Assembly (NCBI GenBank): GCA_000447185.1
Contig: KE647090.1
Location: 1 to 60,083, forward strand
Direction of reading: 5' to 3'
Length of the DNA: 60,083 nucleotides
Origin: Vairimorpha apis BRL 01
Lineage: Eukaryota; Microsporidia; Nosematidae
A program made the position numbers and the translations under genes. The notes under the pieces were generated by a model. That model ran no database searches. It had not been told where the DNA came from and saw only the letters and a list, made by a program, of their open reading frames with translations. Positions 59,221-60,083 of the stretch are shown here, one piece after another (position 1 is the stretch's first letter; every line of letters begins with the position of its first letter).

Positions 59221-60083
59221 AACATTAGAATAGTATTTTTTATCAAAATCAAAAATAGCAATTTATATTACATTGATATTTAACAAGGATGTTTAATCTT
59301 TAAAAATAAATTTTTATCAATAAAATTTAAATGAAATATATTAATTTTTTAGTAATCAAAATTGTTTAAAAAATCTTTATTGTATTTTTTGATAATTTTT
59401 TTATATACTATATTAATCGTTAAATATTTATTTAATATCTTTGAACAAATTTGCATAAAATATCACAACTTTTTATTTTAAAACTTATTTAAAATAAAAA
59501 TTAAATTAAATAAATTAAAAATAAACATAATTAATATTTTTTAAGAAGATTAGCAAGAGTGAAAATAAAAAATCACAACCAAAATATACAAGCACACTAA
59601 ATTATTTAATTATTTCATATTTGAATATTATTTTAAATATTACAAAGTCCAAGATGTACAAGACAATTTTTTATAAATATTATAATTAATCGTTAATCGT
59701 AATAATTAGATTAAGTTTACTTAAATATTTAATTTTATTAAATTTAACCTCAAAAAATATTTAAATGAAAAAGTATCTTAATTTAGTTAGTTGATAACAA
59801 ATACTGAATATATATATCAAAATTAAAGATTAAAACAATATTAATACTTTGTATAAAGCCAAGGATATCAAATATATAATATTAGAATTTTAACTATATA
59901 TCTAGTAAATTAAAATGTAATGCTAGATTAGAAACAATTTAATATTATCTCAGTATAAATTTTTTTTAAAACAAAAACGTAATGTTATTATTATAATTAA
60001 TAAAAATATAGTTTAATATTTTGATATCAAGTGTAATAAAATTTTTTTTTGATTTGTAAAAATACATAATGAGATAGTTAGAT
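59221..60083. other. AT-rich DNA to the window end
   Basis: Nothing supportable. Confidence 0.5.

Noticed and set aside
1..60083. CRISPR arrays, bacterial operons, introns with conserved microsporidian splice sites
   Set aside because: None seen; a GTAAG at about 2786 lies inside a coding frame and has no matching acceptor.

Overview
This window reads as a piece of a microsporidian genome: very AT-rich, mostly intergenic, with short intron-less genes for eukaryotic proteins (eS6, Tsr3, Trm9-like, long-form tRNase Z, GWT1, a gamma-tubulin complex component, DP1/Yop1, RhoGAP, a BIR protein). Eighteen genes have a C-run (CCC to CCCCC, in one case GGG) within about 15 bases of the start ATG, the known microsporidian start-proximal motif. 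The low gene density (a 6.6 kb stretch without a gene) fits an expanded, gene-sparse microsporidian genome rather than a compact Encephalitozoon-like one. Species cannot be told from the sequence.

Layout. 0.4-6.2 kb: broken glycyl-tRNA synthetase, an unknown gene, a broken Spc97/Spc98-type gene and a secretory cyclophilin. 6.2-8.7 kb: intergenic DNA holding a GC-rich foldback island (candidate structured RNA) and a decayed mobile-element copy. 8.7-10.1 kb: M17 leucyl aminopeptidase. 11.9-18.1 kb: two paralogous small secreted proteins and a third unrelated predicted secreted protein, with probable element debris between. 18.1-24.8 kb: gene desert. 24.8-35.7 kb: Trm9-like methyltransferase, coiled-coil protein, tRNA-Lys(CUU), REEP/DP1 protein, small unknown gene, Noc2-like and Tsr3 as a same-strand pair, an unknown 331-aa protein and a polar secreted protein. 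36-40.4 kb: mobile-element debris. 40.5-41.6 kb: secreted protein with eleven 25-residue repeats. 41.8 kb: 20-base assembly gap, then an RRM-like gene. 43-49.1 kb: BIR protein, eS6, RluA-family pseudouridine synthase, GWT1. 49-51.5 kb: more element debris. 51.8-59.2 kb: EF-hand-like small protein, RhoGAP, coiled-coil protein, long-form tRNase Z.

Themes. Many genes serve RNA maturation and translation: GlyRS, Trm9, pseudouridine synthase, tRNase Z, Tsr3, Noc2-like, eS6, tRNA-Lys. Five predicted secreted proteins are unrecognised and probably lineage-specific; they share a CC rather than CCC start motif.

About half the protein genes, including single-copy essential ones, are split by single-base frameshifts, nearly all of the missing-base kind at or near A/T runs. 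I annotated such fragments as single genes. The likeliest cause is homopolymer error in an under-polished assembly; real decay or slippage at A-runs is the alternative.

The best candidates for something undescribed are the GC-rich foldback island at 7.2 kb, the family of decayed elements with a shared peptide core, the secreted repeat protein, and the secreted paralogue pair with a nearly invariant 49-base patch.
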